From: DAOMNN01 sp050486545
GTDB lineage: Bacteria; Pseudomonadota; Gammaproteobacteria; Burkholderiales; Rhodocyclaceae
Direction of reading: 5' to 3'
Assembly: GCA_050486545.1 (NCBI GenBank)
Contig: JBJHDM010000066.1
Location: 1 to 16,919 of the forward strand
DNA: 16,919 nt
How positions within the stretch are numbered: the stretch's first letter is position 1; every line of letters starts with the position of its first letter. This document shows positions 1 to 7,431 of this stretch, piece by piece. Both the position numbers and the translations under genes were made by a program. The notes below the pieces were generated by a model. The model searched no databases, was not told the DNA's origin, and saw nothing but the letters and a program-made list of their open reading frames with translations.

Positions 1-320
1 CGGTTCGCGAGTTCGAACGACAGTGGATGGCCGAACTGGAAGGCGGGCGAATAGTCGAGCCGGGCGATCTGTCGGCTCACCGCCTCGGCGATCTCGCGAC
101 GGCCGTGGCCCAGGCCGCAGCACCACAGTCCGGAAAGTCCGTCGAAGATCTGCCGTCCTTCGTGATCACGGAAGTAGCTGCCTTCGGCGCCGACGATGAG
201 GCGCGGATGGGCGCGAAAATCCCGGTTCCCGGTGAAGGGCATCCAGTGTGCGGCAAGCCAGTCGGGGTCGGTCCGCACCGTGTCGGGGGCATCGGTCTGC
301 GGGGCGTTATCGCGTTTCAT
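1..320 (-). CDS. Omega-amino acid (beta-alanine):pyruvate aminotransferase, N-terminal part
   Basis: A class III, PLP-dependent aminotransferase. The gene starts at the ATG at 320 and runs off the left edge, so only 106 residues are visible. The motif AHWMPFTGNR near residue 24, then GLSGLWCCGLGHGRREI and LDYSPAFQFGHPLSFELANR, is the N-terminal signature of beta-alanine/omega-amino acid:pyruvate aminotransferases. Putrescine aminotransferases of the SpuC kind have a different N-terminus. Family members move the terminal amino group of an omega-amino acid or amine to pyruvate, giving alanine and a semialdehyde, in the cytoplasm. The catalytic lysine lies outside the window. A CTGGAGAA ribosome site sits just before the ATG. 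The gene begins 38 bases after the second permease gene, so it is probably the last visible cistron of the transporter operon and acts on the imported compound. The exact amine substrate is inferred, not shown. Confidence 0.88.
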   Translation of the reverse strand, partial: MKRDNAPQTDAPDTVRTDPDWLAAHWMPFTGNRDFRAHPRLIVGAEGSYFRDHEGRQIFDGLSGLWCCGLGHGRREIAEAVSRQIARLDYSPAFQFGHPLSFELAN

Positions 321-358
321 CGGGTTCTCCAGGAAAAGGGCACACGGTCGATCGGAGA

Positions 359-1213
359 TCAGGTGAGGGTGCCGCGGCGGATGCGTTCGGAGCGGCGGCG
401 CAGCAGCTCGAGCGTCACCAGCAGCGCCACCGAGATCAGGATCAGCATCGTGGCCACGGCGAGGATGGTCGGATTGATCTGTTCGCGCAGTCCCGAGAAC
501 ATCTGCCGCGGAATCGTTCGCTGGGCGGGGCCGGCCAGGAACAGCACGACGACCACCTCGTCGAACGAGGTCACGAAGGCGAAGAGCCCGCCTGAGATCA
601 CGCCGGGGCGGATCAGCGGGATGACGATGTCCCAGAATGCGCGGAGCGGCGATGCCCCCATGCCGATCGCCGCGTAGTAGAGCGAACGGTCGAAGCCGGT
701 CAGCGTCGCGGTCACGGTAATGATGACGAACGGAATCCCGAGCGCCGCGTGCGCAAGGATCAGCCCGAAGTGGCTGCCGACGAGGTTGAAGCGGGTGTAG
801 AAGAAGAACATGCCGGCCGCGATGATGATCACCGGAACGATCATCGGCGAGAGCAGCAGCGCGGTGATCAGCCGCTTGAACGGCATCACCGGCGAGGACA
901 GGCCGATGGCCGCGACGGTGCCCAGCACCGTCGACAGCATTGCGGCGGCGATGCCGATCATGAAGCTGTTCTTGATCGACAGGATCCAGCGCGGATCGTC
1001 GAAGACCTGTGCGTACCAGCGGGTCGAATACGCATCCGGATCCAGGCGCAGCATGCCCTCGGTGAAACTGAAGTAGGGCTCCACGTTGAACGACAGCGGG
1101 ATGATGACCAGGATCGGCAGCATCAGGAAGACGAGCACCAGGCACACCGCCAGGCGCAGGCCGTAGTGGCCGACGTAGTGCCAGAATCCGTAGTAGGCGG
1201 GCAGTCGTTGCAT
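359..1213 (-). CDS. ABC transporter permease, PotC-like (polyamine/opine/phosphonate type)
   Basis: A 284-residue inner-membrane permease with about six hydrophobic segments. The first is near residues 20-40, and others lie near 85-105, 118-140, 150-170, 205-225 and 258-275. The EAA cytoplasmic loop that docks on the ATPase is clear (YYAAIGMGASPLRAFWDIVIP, about residues 180-200). Length and pattern fit the PotC class of the spermidine/putrescine family. It starts at the ATG at 1213, only six bases after the stop of the other permease gene, which implies translational coupling and a heterodimeric channel. Substrate class comes from family and context only. Confidence 0.9.
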   Translation of the reverse strand: MQRLPAYYGFWHYVGHYGLRLAVCLVLVFLMLPILVIIPLSFNVEPYFSFTEGMLRLDPDAYSTRWYAQVFDDPRWILSIKNSFMIGIAAAMLSTVLGTVAAIGLSSPVMPFKRLITALLLSPMIVPVIIIAAGMFFFYTRFNLVGSHFGLILAHAALGIPFVIITVTATLTGFDRSLYYAAIGMGASPLRAFWDIVIPLIRPGVISGGLFAFVTSFDEVVVVLFLAGPAQRTIPRQMFSGLREQINPTILAVATMLILISVALLVTLELLRRRSERIRRGTLT

Positions 1214-1219
1214 TGGCGC

Positions 1220-2458
1220 TCAGCCGAAGGAGAGGTTCTTGGTCCCGACCAGGCGGTCGTAGGTCCAGTACAGCAGCAGGATCACGACCAGCAGCAGCGA
1301 GCCCAGCGCCGCGGCCAGCGGCCAGTTGTTCGACTGCTGCATGTGGAAGGCGATCAGGTTCGAGATCATCTGCCCGTCGGCGCCGCCGACCAGGGCCGGC
1401 GTGATGTAGTAGCCGACCGAGACGATGAACACCAGCAGCGCCCCGGCCGACAGCCCGGGCAGCGTCATCGGGAAGTAGATGCGCAGGAAGGCGGGGATGG
1501 GCTTCGCGCCCATCGACATTGCCGCGCGCAGGTAGCTCGGGTCGATGCCCTTCATGACGCTGTACAGCGGCAGGATCATGAACGGCAGCAGGATGTGCGT
1601 CATCGCGATGATGGTCGCAAACTCCGTGTACAGCATGTTGAACGGCGACGACGTCAGCCCGCTGCCCATCAGGGCGGTGTTGATCACGCCGTTCGTCTGC
1701 AGCAGCGCGATCCACGAGGTCGTGCGCACCAGCAGCGAGGTCCAGAACGGCAGCAGCACGAAGATCAGCAGGATGTTGGAGATGCGCGTGGGGGCATTGG
1801 CCAGGTAGTACGAAAGCGGATAACCGAGCAGGAAGGTCAACAGCGTGATCGTCAGCGCGATGCGCAGCGACTGAATGTAGAGCGTGACGTAGATCCGCGT
1901 GTCCTGGCGGGGCTGGATGACGCCGTCGTGCGTGCGTTCTAGGTCGAGCGCGGTCAGGTAGTGCGCGATCGTGTAGGGTTTGCCGGTCTCGCGGATTGCG
2001 CGCCAGATCGGGACCTGCTGCCAGTTGGCATGTGCTTCGAGCAGCAGTTCGCCGCCGCGTGCTTCGAGTTCCTCGTCGTCGACCGCGCGCATGCGCCGGG
2101 CAGTGGACTGGATCAGGCTGCTCGCGCCTGGCAAAACGCGGTTGACCTCGCCGGCCAGGCGCCCGGAGGTGCGATCGTTGGCGAGCCGCTTCAGCTCGAT
2201 TGCGAACTGGTTGAGCACCTCGACGCCAGGCACGCCTTCACCGTCCCAGTCCTCCATGCGCTCGAGCGTGGCGGGAATCAGGTCGGCGACGTTCGGATTG
2301 TGCACGCTCCGAAACAGCATGCTGCCGATCGGTGCGACGAAGGTGAACAACAGGAATGCAAGCAGCGGCGCGACGAACAGGAAGGCGACGAGCTTGCGCC
2401 GGCGCAGCTCGCGCTGCGCGAGGCCTCGATCCTCCCGGCTTAGGGTAGCCGTCGTCAT
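1220..2458 (-). CDS. ABC transporter permease, PotB-like, with large periplasmic insert
   Basis: The product is 412 residues if started at the ATG at 2458 (MTTATLSRED). The frame stays open further upstream, but that stretch lies inside the binding-protein gene, so I reject the longer form. The first membrane segment is at about residues 24-46. After it comes a hydrophilic stretch of roughly 130 residues before the usual permease core, with membrane segments from about 185 onward. Typical PotB proteins are about 280 residues, so the extra length is this insert. The EAA loop (YLRAAMSMGAKPIPAFLRIY) is present near residues 325-345. There is no strong ribosome site before 2458. It partners with the PotC-like permease downstream. 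The insert probably faces the periplasm and could contact the binding protein; that role is inference. Confidence 0.88.
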   Translation of the reverse strand: MTTATLSREDRGLAQRELRRRKLVAFLFVAPLLAFLLFTFVAPIGSMLFRSVHNPNVADLIPATLERMEDWDGEGVPGVEVLNQFAIELKRLANDRTSGRLAGEVNRVLPGASSLIQSTARRMRAVDDEELEARGGELLLEAHANWQQVPIWRAIRETGKPYTIAHYLTALDLERTHDGVIQPRQDTRIYVTLYIQSLRIALTITLLTFLLGYPLSYYLANAPTRISNILLIFVLLPFWTSLLVRTTSWIALLQTNGVINTALMGSGLTSSPFNMLYTEFATIIAMTHILLPFMILPLYSVMKGIDPSYLRAAMSMGAKPIPAFLRIYFPMTLPGLSAGALLVFIVSVGYYITPALVGGADGQMISNLIAFHMQQSNNWPLAAALGSLLLVVILLLYWTYDRLVGTKNLSFG

Positions 2459-2528
2459 CGCCGCGATCCGGGGCTTTGCGCCGCGCCGGCCGACGGCAAT
2501 GGCCGCCGGCTGGCGTGCTGGCAGGGGC

Positions 2529-3590
2529 TCAGCGCAGCAGCCACTCGTTGAACTTCTCGCCCAGCGTTTCGCCGTAGTCGGCCCAGAAAACCCCGTCGGC
2601 CTTGATGCCGACGTCGATGTGCGACGAAGGCAGCAGCGGCAGCACGGCCGGATCGACGAGAGCGCCGGAGGACTGGCGGGTCGGGCCGTAGGCCACTTCC
2701 TGCATGCCCGCCAGCGGCACGGTGCCGGTCGCGAACTTGATGAACTCGAGCGCGAGGTCCTTCTTCGGGCTGCCGCGCACGATGGACCACACGTCGAGGT
2801 CATAGACGTGGCCGTCCCAGATCATCTCGAACGGCCGGCCGTCGTCCTGGATCGCCGCGTAGAAGCGCCCGTTGGCCGACTGCACCATGACCGCGCCGCC
2901 GTCGTTCAGGAGCTGGGGCGCCTGCGACCAGCTGTCGAACCACACGACGTCGCTCTTGATCGTATCGAGCTTGGCGAAGGCGCGTGCCTGGCCTTCCTCG
3001 GTGGCAAGGACCTCGTAGATCTGCGAGCGGTCCACGCCGTCCGCGATCAACGCCCATTCGAGATTCACCTGCGGACGCTTGCGCAATGCGCGCTTGCCCG
3101 GGAATTTCTGCGTGTCGAACAGATCCTCGATCGTGCTCGGCTTGTTCGGGCCGATCGTCTCGGTATTGATCGCGTAGAGCGTGGTCCAGAAGATCACGCC
3201 CACGCCGCATTCGTTCTCGAGTGCCGCCTCCATGAAGTCCTCCATGGCCGGCGTGCCGTCGTCACCCGGCGGGAGGATGTCCCGCGGAATGACCTCGAGC
3301 AGGCCTTCCGCGCAGGCGCGTTCGAGATCGATCACCTCGATGTCGACCACGTCCCACTGGATGTTTCCGGACTCCACCTGCGCCTTGATCTCGGCGATCC
3401 CGCCCGAGTAGTCCTCGAACAGGATGCGGTGTCCGGTCTTTTCCATGAAGGGATCGATCATGTGCCGCTTCTGTGCGGCGCCGTACGCGCCGCCGAAGGA
3501 CACGGCGGTCAGGGTCTGCTGCTGTGCAAAGGTCGTGGACGCGAGCGCCAGTGCCGCGAACCCGAATAGTGCCGCTGACAACTTCTTCAT
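2529..3590 (-). CDS. Periplasmic solute-binding protein, PotD/PotF-like
   Basis: A 353-residue extracellular solute-binding protein of the spermidine/putrescine class. It starts MKKLSAALFG with a clear signal peptide (positive N-terminus, hydrophobic core, likely cleavage after the TTFA at about residue 23). Features shared with the family include VSFGGAYGAAQ at the mature N-terminus, WDVVDIE near residue 80, and the C-terminal YGETLGEKFNEWLL. A strong GGGAGAAG ribosome site precedes the ATG. The gene lies 68 bases after the ATPase gene and 70 bases before the PotB-like permease. The 68-base gap is largely taken up by a stem-loop. It would deliver the ligand to the permeases; whether that is a polyamine, an omega-amino acid or a related cation cannot be told from the sequence. 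Confidence 0.92.
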   Translation of the reverse strand: MKKLSAALFGFAALALASTTFAQQQTLTAVSFGGAYGAAQKRHMIDPFMEKTGHRILFEDYSGGIAEIKAQVESGNIQWDVVDIEVIDLERACAEGLLEVIPRDILPPGDDGTPAMEDFMEAALENECGVGVIFWTTLYAINTETIGPNKPSTIEDLFDTQKFPGKRALRKRPQVNLEWALIADGVDRSQIYEVLATEEGQARAFAKLDTIKSDVVWFDSWSQAPQLLNDGGAVMVQSANGRFYAAIQDDGRPFEMIWDGHVYDLDVWSIVRGSPKKDLALEFIKFATGTVPLAGMQEVAYGPTRQSSGALVDPAVLPLLPSSHIDVGIKADGVFWADYGETLGEKFNEWLLR

Positions 3591-3647
3591 CGTCTTCTCC
3601 CGAGTTGGGGGTCCGCCGCACGCATGCTTGGGAACCCGTTAAAAGGC

Positions 3648-3669
3648 ATCCGGCCCGGTCAGGCCGGAT
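3648..3669 (-). terminator. Stem-loop at the end of the ABC ATPase gene (attenuator or mRNA-stabilising hairpin)
   Basis: There is a perfect 8-bp inverted repeat (ATCCGGCC / GGCCGGAT) with a six-base loop. On the transcribed minus strand it is followed by GCCTTTTAAC. The loop contains the TGA stop of the ATPase gene. The T run is short, so partial termination or protection of the downstream binding-protein mRNA is more likely than full termination. Confidence 0.5.
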
Positions 3670-4750
3670 ACGCAGAGCAGTCCTTGGTGAGCCAGACCAG
3701 GCCTGCCATGTCGCCCTCGGAGAAGAGCGGGGCGGCCCGGTCGTTCAGTACCTTGACGGTGATCTCGGTCCCGTCGGAGAGTTCGAAGTAATAGCGGATG
3801 AAGTCCCCGACATAGTGGCGGGTCAGGAACTTCGCCTGCATGCGGTTCTCGCTGGAATGGCTCGAGGGTTCGATGAACAGCTTCTCGGGGCGTACCGACA
3901 TCACCACTTCCTGGTCATGATGCAAGTCTTCCTCGGCGCGGGCGTGGACCACTTCGCCGTGCGGCAGATGCACCTGCACGGTCTCGCCCTCGACCCCGTT
4001 CACCCGTCCGCGGATGAAGTTGTTCTCGCCGATGAAATCGGCCACGAAGGGGTTGCGCGGGCGCTCGTAGAGTTCGGCCGGCGTGGCGCACTGCTGCACG
4101 ACCCCGTCGTCGAACACCGCGATGCGGTCGGACATCGACAGCGCCTCGGTCTGATCGTGGGTCACGTAGATTACGGTATAGCCCATCATCTCGTGCAGGC
4201 GCGTGATCTCGTACTGCATCTGCTCGCGCAGCTTCTTGTCCAGTGCCCCCAGCGGCTCGTCCATCAGCACCAGCGAGGGCTCGAAGATCAGCGCACGGGC
4301 CAGCGCAACGCGCTGCCGCTGCCCGCCGGAGAGCTGTCCCGGGAAGCGTTTGCCGAAGTTCTGCATCGCGATCAGCGAAAGGTACTCCCCGACCCGATCG
4401 CGGATCTTCGCCTTCGACATCTTGCGCACCGACAGCGGGTAGGCGAGGTTCTCCTCGATGGTCAGGTGGGGAAACAGGGCGTAGTTCTGGAACACCATGC
4501 CGATGTTGCGGCGGTAGGGCGGCAGGCGGGTGATCGACACCCCGTCGATCGAGATGTCGCCGCTGGTCACGCTCTCGAACCCGGCGAGCATCATCAGCAC
4601 CGTGCTCTTGCCGGACCCGGAAGGGCCGAGCAGCGTCAGGAATTCACCCTTGGCGACGTCCAGGCTGAAATCCTTGACGACCAGGCTTTCCTGGTCGTAG
4701 GTCTTCTTGACGTTGCGAAAGCGCAGGTAGGCCGAGGTCGCGTCGTTCAT
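3659..4750 (-). CDS. ABC transporter ATP-binding protein, PotA-like
   Basis: A 363-residue ATPase starting at the ATG at 4750 (MNDATSAYLRF), with a GGGAGG ribosome site seven bases upstream. The frame is open further upstream, but that extension looks non-coding. Walker A GPSGSGKS is at about 42-49, the Q-loop Q at 88, the signature LSGGQ at 140-144, Walker B VLMDEP at 161-166 and the switch histidine in VTHDQ at about 198. The last ~100 residues form the TOBE-type regulatory domain usual in PotA/MalK-class ATPases. It is the first gene of the operon. It couples ATP hydrolysis to import through the two permeases. The GLGALD-type D-loop is intact (PLGALD), so the protein should be active. Confidence 0.93.
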   Translation of the reverse strand: MNDATSAYLRFRNVKKTYDQESLVVKDFSLDVAKGEFLTLLGPSGSGKSTVLMMLAGFESVTSGDISIDGVSITRLPPYRRNIGMVFQNYALFPHLTIEENLAYPLSVRKMSKAKIRDRVGEYLSLIAMQNFGKRFPGQLSGGQRQRVALARALIFEPSLVLMDEPLGALDKKLREQMQYEITRLHEMMGYTVIYVTHDQTEALSMSDRIAVFDDGVVQQCATPAELYERPRNPFVADFIGENNFIRGRVNGVEGETVQVHLPHGEVVHARAEEDLHHDQEVVMSVRPEKLFIEPSSHSSENRMQAKFLTRHYVGDFIRYYFELSDGTEITVKVLNDRAAPLFSEGDMAGLVWLTKDCSAYPA

Positions 4751-4813
4751 CGGACAGCCTCCCGCAGCGGGCCGGATGTACGGGCGCCCGGGGGACGAGC
4801 CTGCGGTGACGAG

Positions 4814-4829
4814 TCCGGGTTTGCCCGGA
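4814..4829 (-). promoter_or_regulatory. Small hairpin in the leader of the transporter operon
   Basis: TCCGGG-TTTG-CCCGGA is a perfect 6-bp hairpin with a four-base loop, 64 bases before the ATPase start codon. It lies in the 205-base gap between the TonB receptor gene and the ABC operon. I see no convincing -35/-10 pair in that gap and no T-rich run after the hairpin. It may be a leader structure or an operator; function unknown. Confidence 0.3.
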
Positions 4830-4955
4830 TCGCTTCGACGACGGACGAGAACCTGAAGAACGATGGAGTCATGCAGGATCCGTTGGACGCGGTACAGGCG
4901 CAAGATAGCCTAGAAAATTGGCTTTGGCGAGCGCGAATGCGTGGGCCGCCCCCGT

Positions 4956-7094
4956 TCAGAACCGGTAGCTCGCACGCAGCCCGGCAAACCAGCTGCGCTC
5001 CGGCCCCGGTTCATAGTAGCGTTGCTGGCCCTGGCCCACGATGACCGACGAGACGTGCTTGCGGTCGAACACGTTGTCGACCCGCAGCCACTGGCCGAAG
5101 GTCCAGGGGCCGCGCGTCTGCTCGGCCGACAGGCGCAGGTTGACCAGCGTATGCGCGGGCGCCGCCCTGGCGCGGTTGAGGTCCTCGACCTGCACCTTGC
5201 CGCGGTACAGCGCCTCGCCGGCCAGCGTGATGCCGGAGACCGGACGCCACGCGAGTTCGGCGAACACGGTGGTCTCCGGGATCCCGGGGATGCGGTTGCC
5301 GCGCGCCACCGTCGCGGGCTGGCCGGCCACCACGACCTCGAAGGCGCGGTCGTAGCGAGCCCGCATCCAGGTCAGTGCGCCGTGCGCGGACAGCGTGCCG
5401 GAGAGTTCCGAGTCGAACGAAAGCTCGATCCCGCGCCGCAGCGTGCGGGTGGCGTTGCGGAAGCTCGTGCGGCCGCCCGACGATTCGGCCACCACGATCT
5501 CGTCCCGCGTGCGAATCTCGAAGATGGCCGCATCGATGCGCGTGGCCTCCCCGACAAAGGCCTTGATCCCGGCCTCGACCTGCCGGCTCGTTGCCGGGCG
5601 AAGCGCGAAGTTGAAGCCGCTCGACGGCGTCGCGTAGGAAAGCTCGTTGAGCGTCGGGGTTTCGAAGCCGGTACTGAGACCGGCGTACAGGTTGACAGCC
5701 GGGTCGAGTGCGAACACCACCCCCAGTGCGTGCGTGGTCCGGCGAAAGCTCCGGCGGCCGCTGTCGTCGGGGTTGCCGGGCGCGACGAAGCGGTCGTCGA
5801 CCTCGAAACGTACCCGCGCATGGCGCATGCCCGCCGACCATCGCCATGCCCCCTGCTCCCACACCGCCTGCACGTACGGTTCGGTGCTGGTGATCGTGTT
5901 GATCTCGTCGCGACGCAACGCGCCCCGGGCCCCGAGGCGTGCGCCGACGAAGTTCTCGTAGCCCTGGCGGTCGTCGCGCGACGCATCGTGATCGAGGCCG
6001 GCGGTGAGCGTGAGGAGCGCATCGCCGAACTCGCGTTCGGCGGTCCAGCGCCCGCCGAGCCCGTAGAACGCGCGATCGAAGGCGACGACCCCGCCCGCAT
6101 GGCGCGGGTCGTCCTGCGCGGCGGCGGGAATCGCCAGGTACTGCGTCACGCTGCGCTGCCCGCCGTAGGCGACCAGCTCCAGGCGGTCGCGGCCGACGCG
6201 CTGGGTCCAGGTCGCGCCGCCCTGGACGTGGCCGATGCGCTTGCGCGTGTCGAAGGTGCGCGCCGGCGCCTCGGCCGCGCGCGGATCGCGCCGGAACGTC
6301 TGCCACGTCAGCCCGAGCGGGTCCTGGGTGTCGGGTTGGCGCAGGCTGCCGGCCACCAGCATGAGCCGGCTGTCGGCGGCCGGGGCGAGCGTGAGCTTCG
6401 CGAACGCCTGATCGCGCCGTGCCCGGCTGTGCGAACGGTAGCCACGGCTGTCGAAGCGCGATGCGTCGAGCACGAAGCCCGCGCCGCCGGCCTCGCCTTC
6501 GGCGCCGAGCCCGAACTTCGTCGTGCCCCAGGCCCCGCCCAGCGCGTTGGCGCGCAGGCGCGGCCGGCCCTCGCCGTCGCGCGAGAAGAGCCGGATCACG
6601 CCGCCCGCATGGTTGCCGTAGAGGGTGGCAAAGGGGCCGCGCAGCACCTCGATGCGATCGGCCGTGTCCAGATTGAAGGTAGCCGCCTGACCCTGTCCGT
6701 CCGGGTTGGTGGCCGGAATGCCGTCCGTGACCAGCTTCACGCCGCGCACCCCGAAGGCCGAGCGCGCCCCGAAACCGCGTACCGAGATCTGCAGGTCCTG
6801 GGCATGGTTCTGCCGGTTCTGCACGACCACGCCGGGCACGCGGGCGAGCGCTTCGGAGACATTGACCGCAAGGTTGCCCGCCTGCACCGCGCGCAGGTCC
6901 ACGACGTCGACGGCGAAGGGGACGTCGAAACGCTCCGCCTCGATCGGGCTGCCGGTCACCACGACCGGGTTCAGGATCACGGGCGATGCGTCCTCGGCGG
7001 CGGCCGCCGTCGCGCACGGCAAGACCACTGCGAGACACAGGGGCCATCGGTGCTTGGGCAGCCTGCGGGTGGGCGAAGCGGTGCGTGCGGGCAT
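4956..7094 (-). CDS. pqqU: TonB-dependent outer-membrane receptor, PqqU (YncD)-like
   Basis: The product is 712 residues from the ATG at 7094 (MPARTASPTR). It has a long signal peptide with a hydrophobic core WPLCLAVVLPCATA and likely cleavage near residue 33. The plug domain carries VQNRQNHAQDLQISVRGFG, then DGIPATNPDGQGQ and EVLRGPFATLYGN (about residues 91-161). The barrel carries GFETPTLNELSY, and the protein ends VGQGQQRYYEPGPERSW...SYRF with a terminal phenylalanine. From memory these segments align closely, along their length, with E. coli YncD/PqqU, the TonB-dependent receptor for the redox cofactor pyrroloquinoline quinone. The frame stays open to 7292, but codon use between 7095 and about 7200 does not look coding in this frame, so I use the later start. 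Its upstream ribosome site is weak. Substrate by homology only. Confidence 0.82.
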   Translation of the reverse strand: MPARTASPTRRLPKHRWPLCLAVVLPCATAAAAEDASPVILNPVVVTGSPIEAERFDVPFAVDVVDLRAVQAGNLAVNVSEALARVPGVVVQNRQNHAQDLQISVRGFGARSAFGVRGVKLVTDGIPATNPDGQGQAATFNLDTADRIEVLRGPFATLYGNHAGGVIRLFSRDGEGRPRLRANALGGAWGTTKFGLGAEGEAGGAGFVLDASRFDSRGYRSHSRARRDQAFAKLTLAPAADSRLMLVAGSLRQPDTQDPLGLTWQTFRRDPRAAEAPARTFDTRKRIGHVQGGATWTQRVGRDRLELVAYGGQRSVTQYLAIPAAAQDDPRHAGGVVAFDRAFYGLGGRWTAEREFGDALLTLTAGLDHDASRDDRQGYENFVGARLGARGALRRDEINTITSTEPYVQAVWEQGAWRWSAGMRHARVRFEVDDRFVAPGNPDDSGRRSFRRTTHALGVVFALDPAVNLYAGLSTGFETPTLNELSYATPSSGFNFALRPATSRQVEAGIKAFVGEATRIDAAIFEIRTRDEIVVAESSGGRTSFRNATRTLRRGIELSFDSELSGTLSAHGALTWMRARYDRAFEVVVAGQPATVARGNRIPGIPETTVFAELAWRPVSGITLAGEALYRGKVQVEDLNRARAAPAHTLVNLRLSAEQTRGPWTFGQWLRVDNVFDRKHVSSVIVGQGQQRYYEPGPERSWFAGLRASYRF

Positions 7095-7129
7095 CGTGGG
7101 ATCCGGCGGAAGTCTCCCCGTGCGACCGG

Positions 7130-7268
7130 TCACGGCCGATGCAGTTCGATGCGCAGTTCGGGTTCGTAGGGCGGGATGTTGCATTCGATGACATCGCAGT
7201 CGCATGACCGCGGCGTCGAGCAACTTCTCGACGCCGGCCCGATCGTACAGGACGAACCGTTCACCCAT
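7130..7268 (-). pseudogene. Possible frameshifted ~45-residue ORF ahead of the TonB receptor
   Basis: The ATG at 7268 follows an excellent ribosome site (GGGAGAGGAAC). It opens a protein-like stretch, MGERFVLYDRAGVEKLLDAAVM, with GC-rich third positions. After that the same frame turns into arginine/threonine-rich text. Skipping one base just after codon 22 gives CDVIECNIPPYEPELRIELH, a protein-like tail ending in TGA at 7130-7132, 35 bases before the receptor start. The simplest reading is a ~45-residue protein broken by a one-base frameshift (natural or a sequencing error). A programmed shift is possible. I do not recognise the family. Confidence 0.4.
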
Positions 7269-7418
7269 GTTCCTCTCCCGGAGCCGGGGCACTTTTACCA
7301 GTTTAGTGTATCCACTTGGGGTGGGGTGGCGGGCGAGCGGTCGATTCGTTCCCTATACTTTCCTCAGGGTGACGTCCCGGCGCACCGCATCGGAGGCGTT
7401 ACGGATTCTCATGCGGAC

Positions 7419-7427
7419 AAAGGAGGT
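7419..7427 (+). promoter_or_regulatory. Near-consensus ribosome site fixing the methyltransferase start
   Basis: AAAGGAGGT lies four bases before the ATG at 7432. It sets the start there, because the frame is open back to 7204 through non-coding-looking sequence. Upstream at 7354-7359 is TATACT, a possible -10 without a clear -35. Confidence 0.8.
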
Positions 7428-7431
7428 CTTC

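Noticed and set aside
749..1942. Long plus-strand open frames opposite the permease genes (and similar ones opposite other genes)
   Set aside because: They are antisense shadows typical of high-GC DNA, rich in R, H, Q, D and A, and lie fully across well-supported minus-strand genes.
4956..7292. Starting the TonB receptor at 7292 or 7268
   Set aside because: Residues encoded between about 7200 and 7095 look non-coding in this frame, and the signal peptide begins naturally at 7094; the good ribosome site at 7268 is better explained by a small upstream ORF.
7293..7325. CACTT...CACTT direct repeat and AGTG-TATC-CACT dyad near 7297-7320 as a remnant IS end
   Set aside because: It recalls ends of some IS elements, but no transposase remnant, second end or target duplication is visible; it may just be an operator between divergent genes.
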